64,000 nt of DNA from Nocardioides rubriscoriae (GCF_008087085.1 NZ_VIYJ01000005.1:476508-540507); one strand, 5' to 3'. Shown: positions 51,551-61,553, counted from the first letter of the stretch. Numbers and translations are program-made. The notes: generated by a model not told the origin, from the letters alone.

Positions 51551-53245
51551 ATGGCGTTGATCGGAGCGGACACCGAGGAGCTGCGCGAGGTCGGCCGGGA
51601 GTTCCAGGAGGGCAAGGAGACCACCGACCAGGTCATCATGTTCCTGCGGGCCCTGATCGCGATCCTGCGGGCCGCGTCGTTCTTCTCCGGCGGGGCCAGC
51701 CTGGCCTACGCCGAGTACCTCGAGACCACGGTCGTGCCGTGGCTGCAGAAGATCTCGCAGGCCCTCGGCCTGTTCGCCACCGTGTTGGGCGCGCAGGCCG
51801 ACGCCCAGGACGAGGCCAGCAACGGCGGCACCGTCGACTACGGCTCGCTGCCGACCTACCAGTCGCCCGCGCTCCCCGCCCCCGTCACCCCCTACCAGGG
51901 CGAGCCGATCGCCGGCGCACCCCTCGGCGACGCGACCACGTCCGGCAGCACCGGCAGCACCGGCACCACCACCGGCCCGCGCCTCACGGTCGGCGCCGAC
52001 GGCCACCTCATGATCGACACCGGCATCGACCTCGACGGCGACGGTGCCGGCGTCGAGGCCGAGCCCGGCACGGCGACCCCGCTCGGGTCGCACACCGTCG
52101 GCGGCGGTCCCGAGCTCGGGCCCCGCGACCTCGGCCCCGCCTCCGCACCGACCGGGGGCGCCCACGGCCTCGGACACGGCAGCGGCATCGGCGGGGGCAT
52201 CGGCGGCATCGGCGGTGGCACCGCAGGCGGTGCGGGCGCCGGCCTCGAGGCCGGCGGCCCCTCCGGCGGCGAGACCACCCTCGGGACCGCCAGCATCGGC
52301 GGCGACCCGACCTCGCACAGCGGCCCGGTCGCCGACGGCGGCCTCGGCGGCGCCGCCCCGGGCGCGCAGTCGCTGGGAGCCGGCTCCCCCGACGCCATGG
52401 GCGCCGCGGCCCCGACCGGCGGGCCGTCCGACGGCGGGGCGTCGTACGGCGCCGCAGCCGGCATCGCCGGGGGCGCCGCCGCCCTCGGGCTCGGCGGCGC
52501 CGCCCTGGCCAGCCGCGGGGGCGGGGGCACCGACGCCGCGATCGACCGGCTCGCCGCCAGCAACGGCCGGGGCTCGCGCGGCGAGGGCGTCAAGGAGCTG
52601 CAGGAGCGGCTCACCGCCGCCGGCTACGACACCCGGGGCGCCGACGGGGCCTGGGGCGCGCACACCCAGGCCGCCTACGACGCCTACCGCGCCGACCACC
52701 CGTTGCCCGTGCAGCTCGGCCAGGGCTACACCTCACCCACCGGCTACGACTACCAGCAGATCACTGGCGTGCGCGGCAACCCCCACGTCACCCCCGAGTT
52801 CCTGCGCCAGGTCGAGGCCATGAGCCAGCGGCTCGGCGCCCGACCCGAGCACCTGATGGCCGCGATGAGCTTCGAGACCGGCGGGCAGTTCTCCAGCGAC
52901 GTCCGCAACCCGCGCAGCAGCGCCACCGGCCTCATCCAGTTCATGGACTCCACCGCGCGCGGCCTCGGCACCACCACCGGCGAGCTCGCCCGGATGACCC
53001 CCACCGAGCAGCTGCACTACGTCGAGCGCTACTTCGAGCCCTACCGCGGCCGCCTCGGCAGCCTCGAGAGCGTCTACACCTCCATCCTCGCGGGCAGCCC
53101 GCACGCGGGCGACGACGCCCTGTTCACCCAGGGCGACCGGGCCTACGGCCCCAACCGCGAGCTCGACGCCGACCACGACGGCGTGATCACGGCCGCCGAG
53201 GCCACCGCACACGTCCGGGCCCGCATGGGCGCCGGCGGCAACTGA
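51551..53245 (+). CDS. Putative type VII effector: WXG-like N-terminus, PG-binding, lytic transglycosylase, EF-hand
   Basis: 564 aa. Residues 1-95 are a helical WXG-like domain (MALIGADTEELREVGREFQE, TTVVPWLQKISQALG), with no Sec signal. About 110-320 is Gly/Ala/Pro-rich and disordered. A peptidoglycan-binding_1 repeat follows (GEGVKELQERLTAAGYDTRG, near 340-380), then a lysozyme-like transglycosylase domain with the catalytic Glu in AAMSFETGGQFSS and TGLIQFMDSTARGLG. Residues 539-550 (DADHDGVITAAE) are a canonical EF-hand loop. AGGAG precedes the ATG. It lies between two WXG100 genes, so export by the adjacent system is the natural reading. Confidence 0.8.
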   Translation: MALIGADTEELREVGREFQEGKETTDQVIMFLRALIAILRAASFFSGGASLAYAEYLETTVVPWLQKISQALGLFATVLGAQADAQDEASNGGTVDYGSLPTYQSPALPAPVTPYQGEPIAGAPLGDATTSGSTGSTGTTTGPRLTVGADGHLMIDTGIDLDGDGAGVEAEPGTATPLGSHTVGGGPELGPRDLGPASAPTGGAHGLGHGSGIGGGIGGIGGGTAGGAGAGLEAGGPSGGETTLGTASIGGDPTSHSGPVADGGLGGAAPGAQSLGAGSPDAMGAAAPTGGPSDGGASYGAAAGIAGGAAALGLGGAALASRGGGGTDAAIDRLAASNGRGSRGEGVKELQERLTAAGYDTRGADGAWGAHTQAAYDAYRADHPLPVQLGQGYTSPTGYDYQQITGVRGNPHVTPEFLRQVEAMSQRLGARPEHLMAAMSFETGGQFSSDVRNPRSSATGLIQFMDSTARGLGTTTGELARMTPTEQLHYVERYFEPYRGRLGSLESVYTSILAGSPHAGDDALFTQGDRAYGPNRELDADHDGVITAAEATAHVRARMGAGGN

Positions 53246-53291
53246 GAACACCCACCACCCACCAGAAGATCAACGACGAAGGAGCAGTTCC

Positions 53292-53555
53292 ATGGCCATG
53301 AAGGGTATGGATGTCGAGGCCGGTCGCCAGGCGTCCCAGCAGATCAACCAGGGCTCCCAGGAGCTCGAGGCGCTCACCGGCAAGATGACCCAGGTCATCC
53401 AGGGCTTCGACTGGATCGGACCCGACGCCGACCGCACCCGCGACACCTGGAGCAGCGACTACGTGAGCATGCTGCAGAAGGTCAGCCAGTCGCTCCAGGA
53501 GTTCTCCACCCTGATCAACAACCAGGCCCAGGAGCAGGAGCAGGTCAGCAACTAG
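53292..53555 (+). CDS. WXG100-family (ESAT-6-like) protein 2
   Basis: 87 aa with the turn GFDWIGPDADR (WIG, about residues 41-43) and amphipathic helices on both sides. Starts MAMKGMDVEAGRQASQQINQ after AAGGAG. It may pair with WXG100-1 or with the effector N-terminus. Immediately downstream of the effector gene and upstream of the ATPase gene. Confidence 0.92.
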   Translation: MAMKGMDVEAGRQASQQINQGSQELEALTGKMTQVIQGFDWIGPDADRTRDTWSSDYVSMLQKVSQSLQEFSTLINNQAQEQEQVSN

Positions 53556-53580
53556 GCCTTCGGCCCACCCGCCCGTGGTC

Positions 53581-53612
53581 GACGGCCGCCGAGCGCACGC
53601 TCGGTGGCCGTC
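53581..53612 (+). terminator. Hairpin between WXG100-2 and the ATPase gene
   Basis: GACGGCCGCCGAGC, loop GCAC, GCTCGGTGGCCGTC: 14-bp stem with one G-T wobble. Probably attenuates, leaving the small secreted proteins in excess over the ATPase. Confidence 0.6.
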
Positions 53613-53654
53613 GCCGTCCCCGGTCACCTCCTCCACACGAACGCAGGAGCCGTC

Positions 53655-56600
53655 ATGCAGAGCTGGACGCTGAGCCTTCGGACCGCCGTCGAGACCGGGC
53701 TGCCGTCGGTCGACGTGGCGGTGCAGGCCCGGGGTGAGGCCACGGTCGCCGACCTGGCCCGGGCCCTGGGGCAGCACGTCGCGCCCGACCAGGCGCACCT
53801 GCTGCTCGTACCGGTCGACGGCGGGCACCCGTGGCCGGCCGACCGGCTCGTGTCGGAGTGCGGGCTGCGCACCGGTGACCTCCTCGACGTCGTGACCGCC
53901 CCGCCGTCCTGGCTGACCCGGGCGTCGAGCAGCGCCCGGCCCCGTGCCGTGCTGCGCGTGGTCGACGGCCCCGACCGCGGCCAACGGCTCCACGTGCGCG
54001 GCAGCTCCCTCACGCTGGGCCGCGGCTCGTCGTGCACCATGCGCCTGACCGACCCGCTGGTCAGCCAGCGCCACGCGCGCATCGTGCTCGGCACCCGCCC
54101 GACCGTCTACGACGAGGGCTCGGCCAACGGCACGCTCGTCGGCGGCGAGCGCATCGTGACCGGGCGCGAGATCGACTGGGGCACCCCCATCCGCCTGGGC
54201 CGCAGCACCCTGGTCATCGATCCCGGCGAGGTGCCCACCGAGGCGCCGGCCGTGTCGGTCTTCCGGTCGCCCCGGTTCGGCGACCCGCTGACCCAGGAGG
54301 TCCTCGAGGTCCCGAGCCCACCGACCAAGAACCGTCCCTCGCCGCTGCCGTGGGCGATGCTGATGCTGCCGATGGTCATGGGCGTCGCGCTGTTCGCCCG
54401 CTCCCGCAGCGCCTACTCGATCATCTACATGCTCGCCTGGCCGATCCTGGGCCTCCTCGGCTGGCGCCAGCAGAAGCGCGCGGCGCACACGCAGTTCGAG
54501 GAGGAGCTCGCCGAGTGGCGCGCCGACGTCGACGACGTGCTCACCACCCTCGACGACCACGCCGTGCGGCAGCGCCGCCAGCTGCACGACGACTACCCCG
54601 ACGCCGAGACCCTGCGCACCCGGGCCGCCCACCGCGACCCCTACCTGTGGGCCCGCTCCGAGACCCGACAGGCGTTCCTGGTGACCCGGCTCGGCATCGG
54701 CACCGTGCCCGCGCTGCTGCGCGGCACCATCGGCGACGGCGGCGACCGCCCGACCCGGCGCGCGGTCGCCGAGGAGCTGCGCCAGCGCGACGAGCTGCCC
54801 GACATGCCCGTGCTGGCCGACCTCACCGAGCACCCCCTGGTCGCCCTGACCGGCGAGCCGCACGCCGTCGACGACCTCGTCCGCTCGCTGGTGCTGCGCC
54901 TGGCCTTCGACCACTCCCCCACCGACCTCAGCGTCGCCGGCTGCTTCGGGCGCGCCCGCGCCGGTCACGAGGCCTGGCTGCGCTGGCTGCCCCACGCCAC
55001 CAGCCGCGTCGGCGGCGAACCCCCCGTCGCCGTCGGCGCTCGCGCGGCGACCGCCCTGCTCGACCACCTCGTCACCGAGGACACCGGCCGCGGGCACACC
55101 CTGTGCCTGGTCGACGAGGACGCCGGCATCGCCCGCCGCACCGTCGAGGCGGTCGCCGCCGTCGCCGCCGAGCGCGGCCTGCACCTGGTGTGGCTGGGGC
55201 GCGACGCCACCCAGGTCCCCGCCGCCACGTCGCTGCGCGTCGACCTCACCACCGGCGAGGTGGGCAAGGCCGACCGCCAGGGCGTCGCGCACCTCCAGAC
55301 CCCCGACGCGGTGTCGCTCGACGGTGCGTGGCGCGCAGCGCGCCTGATGACGGCGTACGTCGACGAGGCGGCGGTCCTGCCGCCCAGCACCGCCATCCCC
55401 CACGTCGTCCGGCTGCCCGAGCTGAGCGCCGACCTCGAGGACCTCGACGACGTCGGCGCGGTCACCCGCCGCTGGCAGCAGTCCAGCGGCCTGCGCGCGC
55501 AGATCGGCGCCGGCGTCGACGGGGTCACCACCATCGACCTGCGCGAGGACGGCCCCCACGGTCTCGTCGCCGGCACCACCGGCTCCGGCAAGAGCGAGCT
55601 GCTGCAGTCGCTGCTGTGCTCCCTGGCCCTCAACAACCCCGCGTCGCGCATCAACTTCCTGCTCGTCGACTACAAGGGTGGCGCCGCCTTCCGCGAGTGC
55701 GCCGACCTGCCCCACACCGTCGGCTACATCACCGACCTGACCCCGGCCCTGGTGCAGCGGGCCCTGACCTCCATCGGCGCCGAGATCAACCACCGCGAGC
55801 ACCTGCTGGGCCACTACGGCGTCAAGGACCTCGTGCAGCTCGAGCGCGAGCGTCCCGACGTGGCGCCCCCCAGCCTGCTGATCTGCGTCGACGAGTTCGC
55901 GGCGCTGACCTCCGAGGTCCCCGAGTTCGTCGACGGCATGGTCAACATCGCCCAGCGCGGCCGGTCGCTCGGCATGCACGTGCTCCTGGCGACCCAGCGC
56001 CCCGCGGGTGTCGTCACCGGCAACATCAAGGCCAACGCCGACCTGCGGATCTCGCTGCGCGTCTCCTCGCCAGACGACTCCCGCGACGTCATCGACAGCC
56101 CCGAGGCGGCCCGGATCTCGCGTCGTACGCCGGGCCGGGCCTGGATCCGCCGGACCGGGCACGGCACCGCCGAGCTCGTGCAGTCGGCCTGGACCGGGGC
56201 CCGTCAGCCGGTGGCGGGCTCCGAGGTGCCGGTCGTGGTCCATCCCTTCAGCGCGGTCACCGCCGACCTCGCGGCCACCGGTCACGGTCACGGCCACGAG
56301 GCGCGGCTCGACCCCCGCACCGACCTCGAGCGCTGCGTGCACACCATCAACGAGGCCTTCATCATCTCCGGCGCGCCCGCCCCCAAGCGGCCGTGGCTGC
56401 CGGCCCTGCCGAGCGAGCTGCTGCTCGACGTCGAGGCCCTGGTCGTCGGCGCCGCGGGCCGCACCAGCGGCACCGTCACCCTCGGGCGGATCGACGAGCC
56501 CGAGGCCCAGCGCCAGCCCGAGCTCGTCCTCGACTTCGCCGCCATCGGGCACGTGCTGGTCCACGGCGCGTCCGGGTCGGGCAAGACCGAGCTGCTGCGC

Positions 56601-57989
56601 TCGGCCGGGCTCAGCGCGTCGATCGCCGACACCTACGGCGCCTACGCCGCCGCGCCCTACGTCTACGGCATCGACTTCGCCGGCGGCGGCCTGGCCGCTA
56701 TCAGCGGGGTCCCGACGGTCGAGGCCGTCGTGTCGGAGGCGCAGCCGGGCCGGGTGATGCGCCTGGTTCGGCTGCTGCGCCGCACGATGGACGAGCGGGC
56801 CCAGGCCCTCGCCGCCCGCGGCTGCGCCGACCTCGACGACCTGGCCCGGCAGGGCGCGGCGCTGCCGCGCGTCTACGTGCTCATCGACAACCTCCCGGCC
56901 ATGGTCGACAGCCTCGAGACCGGTGGAGGTGTGGCCCCGGCCCACGTGGAGAGGCTGCAGGCCGTGCTCCAGAACGGACGACGCGTCGGCATCCACGTGA
57001 TCGCCACCGCGCCCGGGCGCACCGGGGTGCCGACCTCGCTGGGCTCGACGTTCGGACGCCGGATCGTGCTGCGGATGACGACCAACGACGACTACCTGAT
57101 GCTGGGGGTCCCGAGCAACGTCCTGGACCACGACAGCCTCCCCGGGGCCGGGCTGCTGGGCAAGCGCAGCGTGCAGGTGCACACCACCGGTGGCGCCGGC
57201 ACCCCGCTGCAGGCCGAGCGGATCGAGACCGTCAACCGGCTGCTGCGCCCGCGCACCGAGGGCCGGCCGAGCGCGCCGGTGCCCCCGATGCCGGCCCGGC
57301 TCGACCAGGCGTCGCTGCCGGCCCCGCGCGGGTCGCGGGTCGCGATCGCCGTCGACGCCGACGCGGTCGCCGTCCTCGAGGTCGACCTGCTCGCCGGGCC
57401 CGTGCTGGTCGCGGGGCGCTCCCGCACCGGGCGCACCGGTGCGCTCGACGGCCTGCAGGCGCTCCTCGCCCGGGGCGACCGGCCCCCGACCGTCGTCCGC
57501 GAGGCCGACCTGGCCGCCACGGCGGACGCGGTCGAGCGGTGGCTCGCGGAACGTTCCACCCAGCCGTCACCCGATGGGTGGGCGCTGGTCATGGTCGACG
57601 ACGCCCATCTCTGGGATGCTGGCGTCGGAGTCGACGAAGCACGCCGTAGCGCGCGGGACCGTCTCCTGGGTGTGCTCGGCACCCACGGCCACCTCGTCGG
57701 GCTGGTCGTCACCGCCGACACCGCCCAGGCGAAGGCCCGGGGCGGTCCGGAGGGCCTGGTCGAGACCGCCCGCCGCAGCCGGCGTGGGTTCCTCCTCTCC
57801 CCGGAGTGGGCCGACGGCGACGTCCTCGGTGTCTCGGTCCCGACCAAGACCGCCGAGCCGCTCACCGGACCCGGGCGCGGGGTGTGGTGCGACGGCGGCA
57901 CCGCGTGGGTGGCCCAGCTCGTCCACGGCGTAGCAGCACCCCCGGCGGCACACGCAGGACAGGCACGACCGGCACGACAGGAGCAGTGA
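53655..57989 (+). CDS. FHA-FtsK/SpoIIIE type VII secretion ATPase (EssC/EccC-like)
   Basis: 1444 aa. N-terminal ubiquitin-like/FHA region (about 1-190; FHA core LTLGRGSSC and DPLVSQRHARI), two membrane helices (about 230-275), then three ATPase modules. Module 1 has an intact Walker A GTTGSGKSE (about 640-648) and DYKGGAAF; module 2 GASGSGKTE (about 971-979); module 3 a degenerate loop AGRSRTGRTG (about 1255-1264) with VMVDDAHLWD. FHA fused to the ATPase is the Firmicute EssC plan rather than mycobacterial EccCa/Cb. It powers export of WXG100 substrates. The ATG at 53655 follows CAGGAG. No EccB, EccD, EccE or mycosin genes are in the window. Confidence 0.92.
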   Translation: MQSWTLSLRTAVETGLPSVDVAVQARGEATVADLARALGQHVAPDQAHLLLVPVDGGHPWPADRLVSECGLRTGDLLDVVTAPPSWLTRASSSARPRAVLRVVDGPDRGQRLHVRGSSLTLGRGSSCTMRLTDPLVSQRHARIVLGTRPTVYDEGSANGTLVGGERIVTGREIDWGTPIRLGRSTLVIDPGEVPTEAPAVSVFRSPRFGDPLTQEVLEVPSPPTKNRPSPLPWAMLMLPMVMGVALFARSRSAYSIIYMLAWPILGLLGWRQQKRAAHTQFEEELAEWRADVDDVLTTLDDHAVRQRRQLHDDYPDAETLRTRAAHRDPYLWARSETRQAFLVTRLGIGTVPALLRGTIGDGGDRPTRRAVAEELRQRDELPDMPVLADLTEHPLVALTGEPHAVDDLVRSLVLRLAFDHSPTDLSVAGCFGRARAGHEAWLRWLPHATSRVGGEPPVAVGARAATALLDHLVTEDTGRGHTLCLVDEDAGIARRTVEAVAAVAAERGLHLVWLGRDATQVPAATSLRVDLTTGEVGKADRQGVAHLQTPDAVSLDGAWRAARLMTAYVDEAAVLPPSTAIPHVVRLPELSADLEDLDDVGAVTRRWQQSSGLRAQIGAGVDGVTTIDLREDGPHGLVAGTTGSGKSELLQSLLCSLALNNPASRINFLLVDYKGGAAFRECADLPHTVGYITDLTPALVQRALTSIGAEINHREHLLGHYGVKDLVQLERERPDVAPPSLLICVDEFAALTSEVPEFVDGMVNIAQRGRSLGMHVLLATQRPAGVVTGNIKANADLRISLRVSSPDDSRDVIDSPEAARISRRTPGRAWIRRTGHGTAELVQSAWTGARQPVAGSEVPVVVHPFSAVTADLAATGHGHGHEARLDPRTDLERCVHTINEAFIISGAPAPKRPWLPALPSELLLDVEALVVGAAGRTSGTVTLGRIDEPEAQRQPELVLDFAAIGHVLVHGASGSGKTELLRSAGLSASIADTYGAYAAAPYVYGIDFAGGGLAAISGVPTVEAVVSEAQPGRVMRLVRLLRRTMDERAQALAARGCADLDDLARQGAALPRVYVLIDNLPAMVDSLETGGGVAPAHVERLQAVLQNGRRVGIHVIATAPGRTGVPTSLGSTFGRRIVLRMTTNDDYLMLGVPSNVLDHDSLPGAGLLGKRSVQVHTTGGAGTPLQAERIETVNRLLRPRTEGRPSAPVPPMPARLDQASLPAPRGSRVAIAVDADAVAVLEVDLLAGPVLVAGRSRTGRTGALDGLQALLARGDRPPTVVREADLAATADAVERWLAERSTQPSPDGWALVMVDDAHLWDAGVGVDEARRSARDRLLGVLGTHGHLVGLVVTADTAQAKARGGPEGLVETARRSRRGFLLSPEWADGDVLGVSVPTKTAEPLTGPGRGVWCDGGTAWVAQLVHGVAAPPAAHAGQARPARQEQ

Positions 57990-60547
57990 TGACGGACCAG
58001 GTCCCGGGCAACGGTTCCACGACGCCGCGGTCGCCCTCACGGTGGCGCGCCCGGCTCGACGCGCTGGTGCCCGAGCGGCTGCGCGCCCGGCACTCCCGCG
58101 GGGCCGCGGAGCTGTCGGTCCTCCTCGTCGCCGGGTCGCTGGTCGCCGGCGTCTTCTTCGGCCAGGGCATCTCCAGCACCGCGGTCGACGTGGCCGACGG
58201 CCTGACCTGGCTCAGCGACGACCCGAGCGGCCAGGTCATCCAGGTCAACCCCGCGACCGGGCAGCTCGAGGTCAAGCAGGTCGTCGGCAACCCCGGTGAC
58301 GACCTCGAGGTCACCGCCGAGCGCGACGGCCAGATGTACGTCGCCGACCACACCACGGGCCGTCTGCTGGCCTTCGACCTCACCAGCGTCCTGGTCTCCG
58401 GGCAGCGCCGGATCAGCACCGGTGGCGCCGTCGACACGATCTACAACGACGACGGGGTCTTCCTCGTCGACGGCGAGCAGTCCACGATCGCTGCGATGGA
58501 CCCGGTCTCCACCGAGGCGATCGGCACCATCTGGGTCGCGCCCGGGGGCCTGGCCGACGCGGCGGTCGACGGCGAGGGCACCATCTGGGCCCTCGAGGAC
58601 GACGGCACACTGCACCAGCTGGACTGGTCGCCGGAGCGGATGGCGTTCGACGACGAGGAGGAGGGGGTCGTCGACGGCAGCGCCGACGGCTCGGTCCTGG
58701 TCGCCCACGACCGCGGGGTGACGGTGTTCGGGCCCGACCAGGGCCTGGTCGCCCAGGTCGGCACCGGTCACGACCTCACCGCCGACGCCCCCAAGGTCAT
58801 CGGCACGATCTACGCCCCCGAGCGGTCGCCCAGCGACCTGGTCCCGGTCGCCGCGGCCGACAACGGCTACGTCGTCCTGCTCACCCCCGACGGCATCGTC
58901 GAGGTCGACATGGGCTCGGTCTCCTGCGACCGGCCCGGCACCCCCGAGGTGTTCCGCGGCGAGGTCTACGTGCCGTGCCTCGGGCAGGGCCGCGTGGTGC
59001 GCCTGGGACCCGACGGCCGACGTACCGCCCAGGACATCCCGACCCCGGGCAGCGACGACCCCGAGCTGATCCTCGACGACGACAACCTGGTCATCAACGC
59101 CCCCGGCGCGCCGCAGGGCGTGGTCGTGCACGGCGACGGCACCACCAGCACGATCGTGCGCGAGGACCCCGACCTGCCCGCCAACGGGCTGACCTCGAGC
59201 GCCACTCCCCCGCGCAACCCCGTGCAGGGTCTGCTCGACGACCTGCTCGACCTCGGCGGCGACGACGAGGACCCCTCGCCACCGTCGAGCCCGCCGGCCG
59301 ACCCGCCGGCCACCGGCGGTGCGACACCCCCCGGCAACGGCCCCGGCAACGGCGGCGGCAACGGGAACGGCGGCGGCAAGCCCCCGCGGTGCGGGGACCA
59401 GCAGGGCGCAGGCAGCCTGGGCTCAGCGCCCTCGCCGACCGCTCCCCCGACCGGCGCGGGCGGCGGCAGGAACGGCGGCAAGAAGGGCGGCAAGGGCGGC
59501 TGCCCGGGCAACGGCATCACGACCGGAGGCGGCGGCAACGGCGGCAGCGTGGGCCAACCCGTCACCGCTCCGACCGACGTGAGCGCCGAGGCCATGGCCG
59601 AGGGCCAGGTGCGCGTCACGTGGCGCCACTCGGGCATCCCCCGGGCCGACGGCTTCATCATCCGCTCGAGCACGGGCGTGACCTTCCCCGCGCTCAAGGG
59701 CTGGGTGCGCGAGGCCTTCGTCGACGCGACGCCCGGCGAGTCGACGTCGTTCACCGTGACCGCGGTCCTCGGCGACAGCCAGGCGACGTCGTACGCCAGC
59801 AACGCCGTGACCACCACGGCCCGCCCCGGCGCCCCGACGGTCACCGCCACCGCCTCCTACCAGGGCGACAACGCCCAGGAGGTCTTCGTCGTCGACGTCC
59901 AGTGGAGCGGCGCGACCGCCAACGGCGAGCCGATCTCCAGCTACGACGTCGCGGTCACCATCCCCGGCGACACCCGCAGCCTCCAGGTCGCCGGCACCCA
60001 GGCCGACGCCGAGCTGACGTGGACCTGCAGCCGCCAGGCCGACGCCGACTGCCAGGTCGGCGGTGACTTCCAGGTCACCGTGGTGGCCCGCAACGGTCTG
60101 GGGGCCGGCGCCGCCGGCGTCTTCAGCGGCACGGCCCCGCCGCAGCCCCCGCCACCGCTGCCCGCGGCCGGGCGCCAGGTCGTCGACGGCTCGAGCCCGC
60201 GCTCCGACGACGCGGCCGACGACGGCACCGGCTCGATCACGCTCAAGCTGCGGCCGCCGAGCGACTGGGCACGGTTCCCCGGGGTGTGCAGCTACGCCCT
60301 CGACGGCGGCGCCGCCCAGGTGCTGGCGTGCAACCAGACGTCGCTGAGCCTCGGCTACACCAACGGCGTCATCTACGAGCCCGACAACGGGGTCCGCGAC
60401 CACTCCGTGGTGTTCTACGCCGAGAACGCCCGCGGCAAGGTGGCCAGCGCCGGCTACGGCTTCACCACCAAGCAGACCCCGCAGGTGGTGCCGGGCCCCG
60501 ATCCCAACCCGAGCTGCCCGTCGGGCCAGATCTGCCAGATCCCGTGA
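57989..60547 (+). CDS. Membrane-anchored beta-propeller / fibronectin type III protein
   Basis: 852 aa, coupled to the ATPase gene by TGATG. One N-terminal helix (about 39-58, AAELSVLLVAGSLVAGVFF) anchors a long extracellular part: a probable beta-propeller (about 65-430; repeats such as GQMYVADHTTGRLLAF and GTIWALEDDGTLHQLD), a Pro/Gly/Lys-rich linker (about 440-520), then two FN3 domains (near 525-610 and 615-710) and a cysteine-containing C-terminal Ig-like region. It could be the extracytoplasmic channel or cell-wall part of the secretion apparatus. That role is inferred only from position. Confidence 0.78.
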   Translation: MTDQVPGNGSTTPRSPSRWRARLDALVPERLRARHSRGAAELSVLLVAGSLVAGVFFGQGISSTAVDVADGLTWLSDDPSGQVIQVNPATGQLEVKQVVGNPGDDLEVTAERDGQMYVADHTTGRLLAFDLTSVLVSGQRRISTGGAVDTIYNDDGVFLVDGEQSTIAAMDPVSTEAIGTIWVAPGGLADAAVDGEGTIWALEDDGTLHQLDWSPERMAFDDEEEGVVDGSADGSVLVAHDRGVTVFGPDQGLVAQVGTGHDLTADAPKVIGTIYAPERSPSDLVPVAAADNGYVVLLTPDGIVEVDMGSVSCDRPGTPEVFRGEVYVPCLGQGRVVRLGPDGRRTAQDIPTPGSDDPELILDDDNLVINAPGAPQGVVVHGDGTTSTIVREDPDLPANGLTSSATPPRNPVQGLLDDLLDLGGDDEDPSPPSSPPADPPATGGATPPGNGPGNGGGNGNGGGKPPRCGDQQGAGSLGSAPSPTAPPTGAGGGRNGGKKGGKGGCPGNGITTGGGGNGGSVGQPVTAPTDVSAEAMAEGQVRVTWRHSGIPRADGFIIRSSTGVTFPALKGWVREAFVDATPGESTSFTVTAVLGDSQATSYASNAVTTTARPGAPTVTATASYQGDNAQEVFVVDVQWSGATANGEPISSYDVAVTIPGDTRSLQVAGTQADAELTWTCSRQADADCQVGGDFQVTVVARNGLGAGAAGVFSGTAPPQPPPPLPAAGRQVVDGSSPRSDDAADDGTGSITLKLRPPSDWARFPGVCSYALDGGAAQVLACNQTSLSLGYTNGVIYEPDNGVRDHSVVFYAENARGKVASAGYGFTTKQTPQVVPGPDPNPSCPSGQICQIP

Positions 60548-60563
60548 CCCGAGAGGCCCCACG

Positions 60564-61553
60564 ATGACCGCCCTGATCAACCCGACCGCGCCCGGCGAGC
60601 AGGAGATCGCCGCCTTCGGACGGCTCCACCAGCGCCTCGGTGACGCCGTCGAGAGCGCCGTGCACGGCAAGCGCGCGGTCGTCGACCTGGTCCTGGTCGC
60701 GACGTTCGCGGGTGGTCACGTACTCCTCGAGGACGTCCCGGGCACCGGCAAGACCACCCTGGCCCGGGCCGTGGCGCGGGCCATGGGCGGCCAGGTCGGG
60801 CGCATCCAGTTCACCCCCGACCTGCTGCCGAGCGACGTCACGGGCACGACGGTCTTCGACCCCCGCGACGGCCAGGTCCGCTTCCGTCAGGGCCCCGTCT
60901 TCGCCCACGTCGTCCTGGCCGACGAGATCAACCGGGCGGCGGCCAAGACCCAGTCGGCCCTGCTCGAGGTGATGCAGGAGCGCACCGTCACCGTCGACGG
61001 CGTGGGCCACCCCGTGCCCCGGCCGTTCGTGGTCATCGCGACCCAGAACCCCATCGACCTCAAGGGCACCTACCGGCTTCCCGAGGCCCAGCTCGACCGG
61101 TTCCTGCTGCGCACGTCGCTCGGCTACCCCGACGCCGAGCACGAGATCGAGGTGCTGCGTCCCGGCAGCACGGCCGGCCGGGTCGACGACGTCGCGGCGG
61201 TGACCACGCCCGACGAGGTCGCAGCCGTTGCCGACCAGCTCTCGCGGCTGCACGTCGCCGACCCGATCCTGCGCTACGTGCGCGACCTCGGCACGACGAT
61301 CCGGCGCGACCCGCGGGTGCGGGTCGGCGTCAGCACCCGGGGCCTCAAGGCGCTCGTGGGGTGCCTGCAGGTCTACGCCGCCGCCCGCGGGCGCCACTAC
61401 GTCGTCCCCAGCGACGTGCAGCGCCTCGCCGAGCCGGTGCTGGCCCACCGCACCGTGCTGGCCCGCGACGCCGTGCTCGCCGGCCACACCAGCGAGGGCG
61501 TGGTCCACGAGGCCCTCGAGACCGTGCAGCCGCCGCAGCCCGACGCCGGCTGA
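60564..61553 (+). CDS. MoxR-type AAA+ ATPase
   Basis: 329 aa. Walker A EDVPGTGKTTLARA (about 54-67), Walker B VVLADEINRAAAKTQSALLE, sensor VIATQNPIDLKGTYRLPEAQ, then the helical lid. MoxR proteins act as chaperones for metal or cofactor insertion or complex assembly, typically with the DUF58 protein next door. It lies 16 nt after the propeller/FN3 gene. Confidence 0.95.
   Translation: MTALINPTAPGEQEIAAFGRLHQRLGDAVESAVHGKRAVVDLVLVATFAGGHVLLEDVPGTGKTTLARAVARAMGGQVGRIQFTPDLLPSDVTGTTVFDPRDGQVRFRQGPVFAHVVLADEINRAAAKTQSALLEVMQERTVTVDGVGHPVPRPFVVIATQNPIDLKGTYRLPEAQLDRFLLRTSLGYPDAEHEIEVLRPGSTAGRVDDVAAVTTPDEVAAVADQLSRLHVADPILRYVRDLGTTIRRDPRVRVGVSTRGLKALVGCLQVYAAARGRHYVVPSDVQRLAEPVLAHRTVLARDAVLAGHTSEGVVHEALETVQPPQPDAG

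Noticed and set aside
53187..57182. Very long minus-strand open frame opposite the ATPase gene
   Set aside because: Composition is that of an antisense shadow of a GC-rich gene: no domain motifs, no start context, and full overlap with a protein having clear FHA and P-loop motifs.
57548..57560. Third GGAAnnTTCCACC box
   Set aside because: GGAACGTTCCACC here lies inside the ATPase coding sequence, has a different central pair and no -10 at the shared distance, so it is probably chance.
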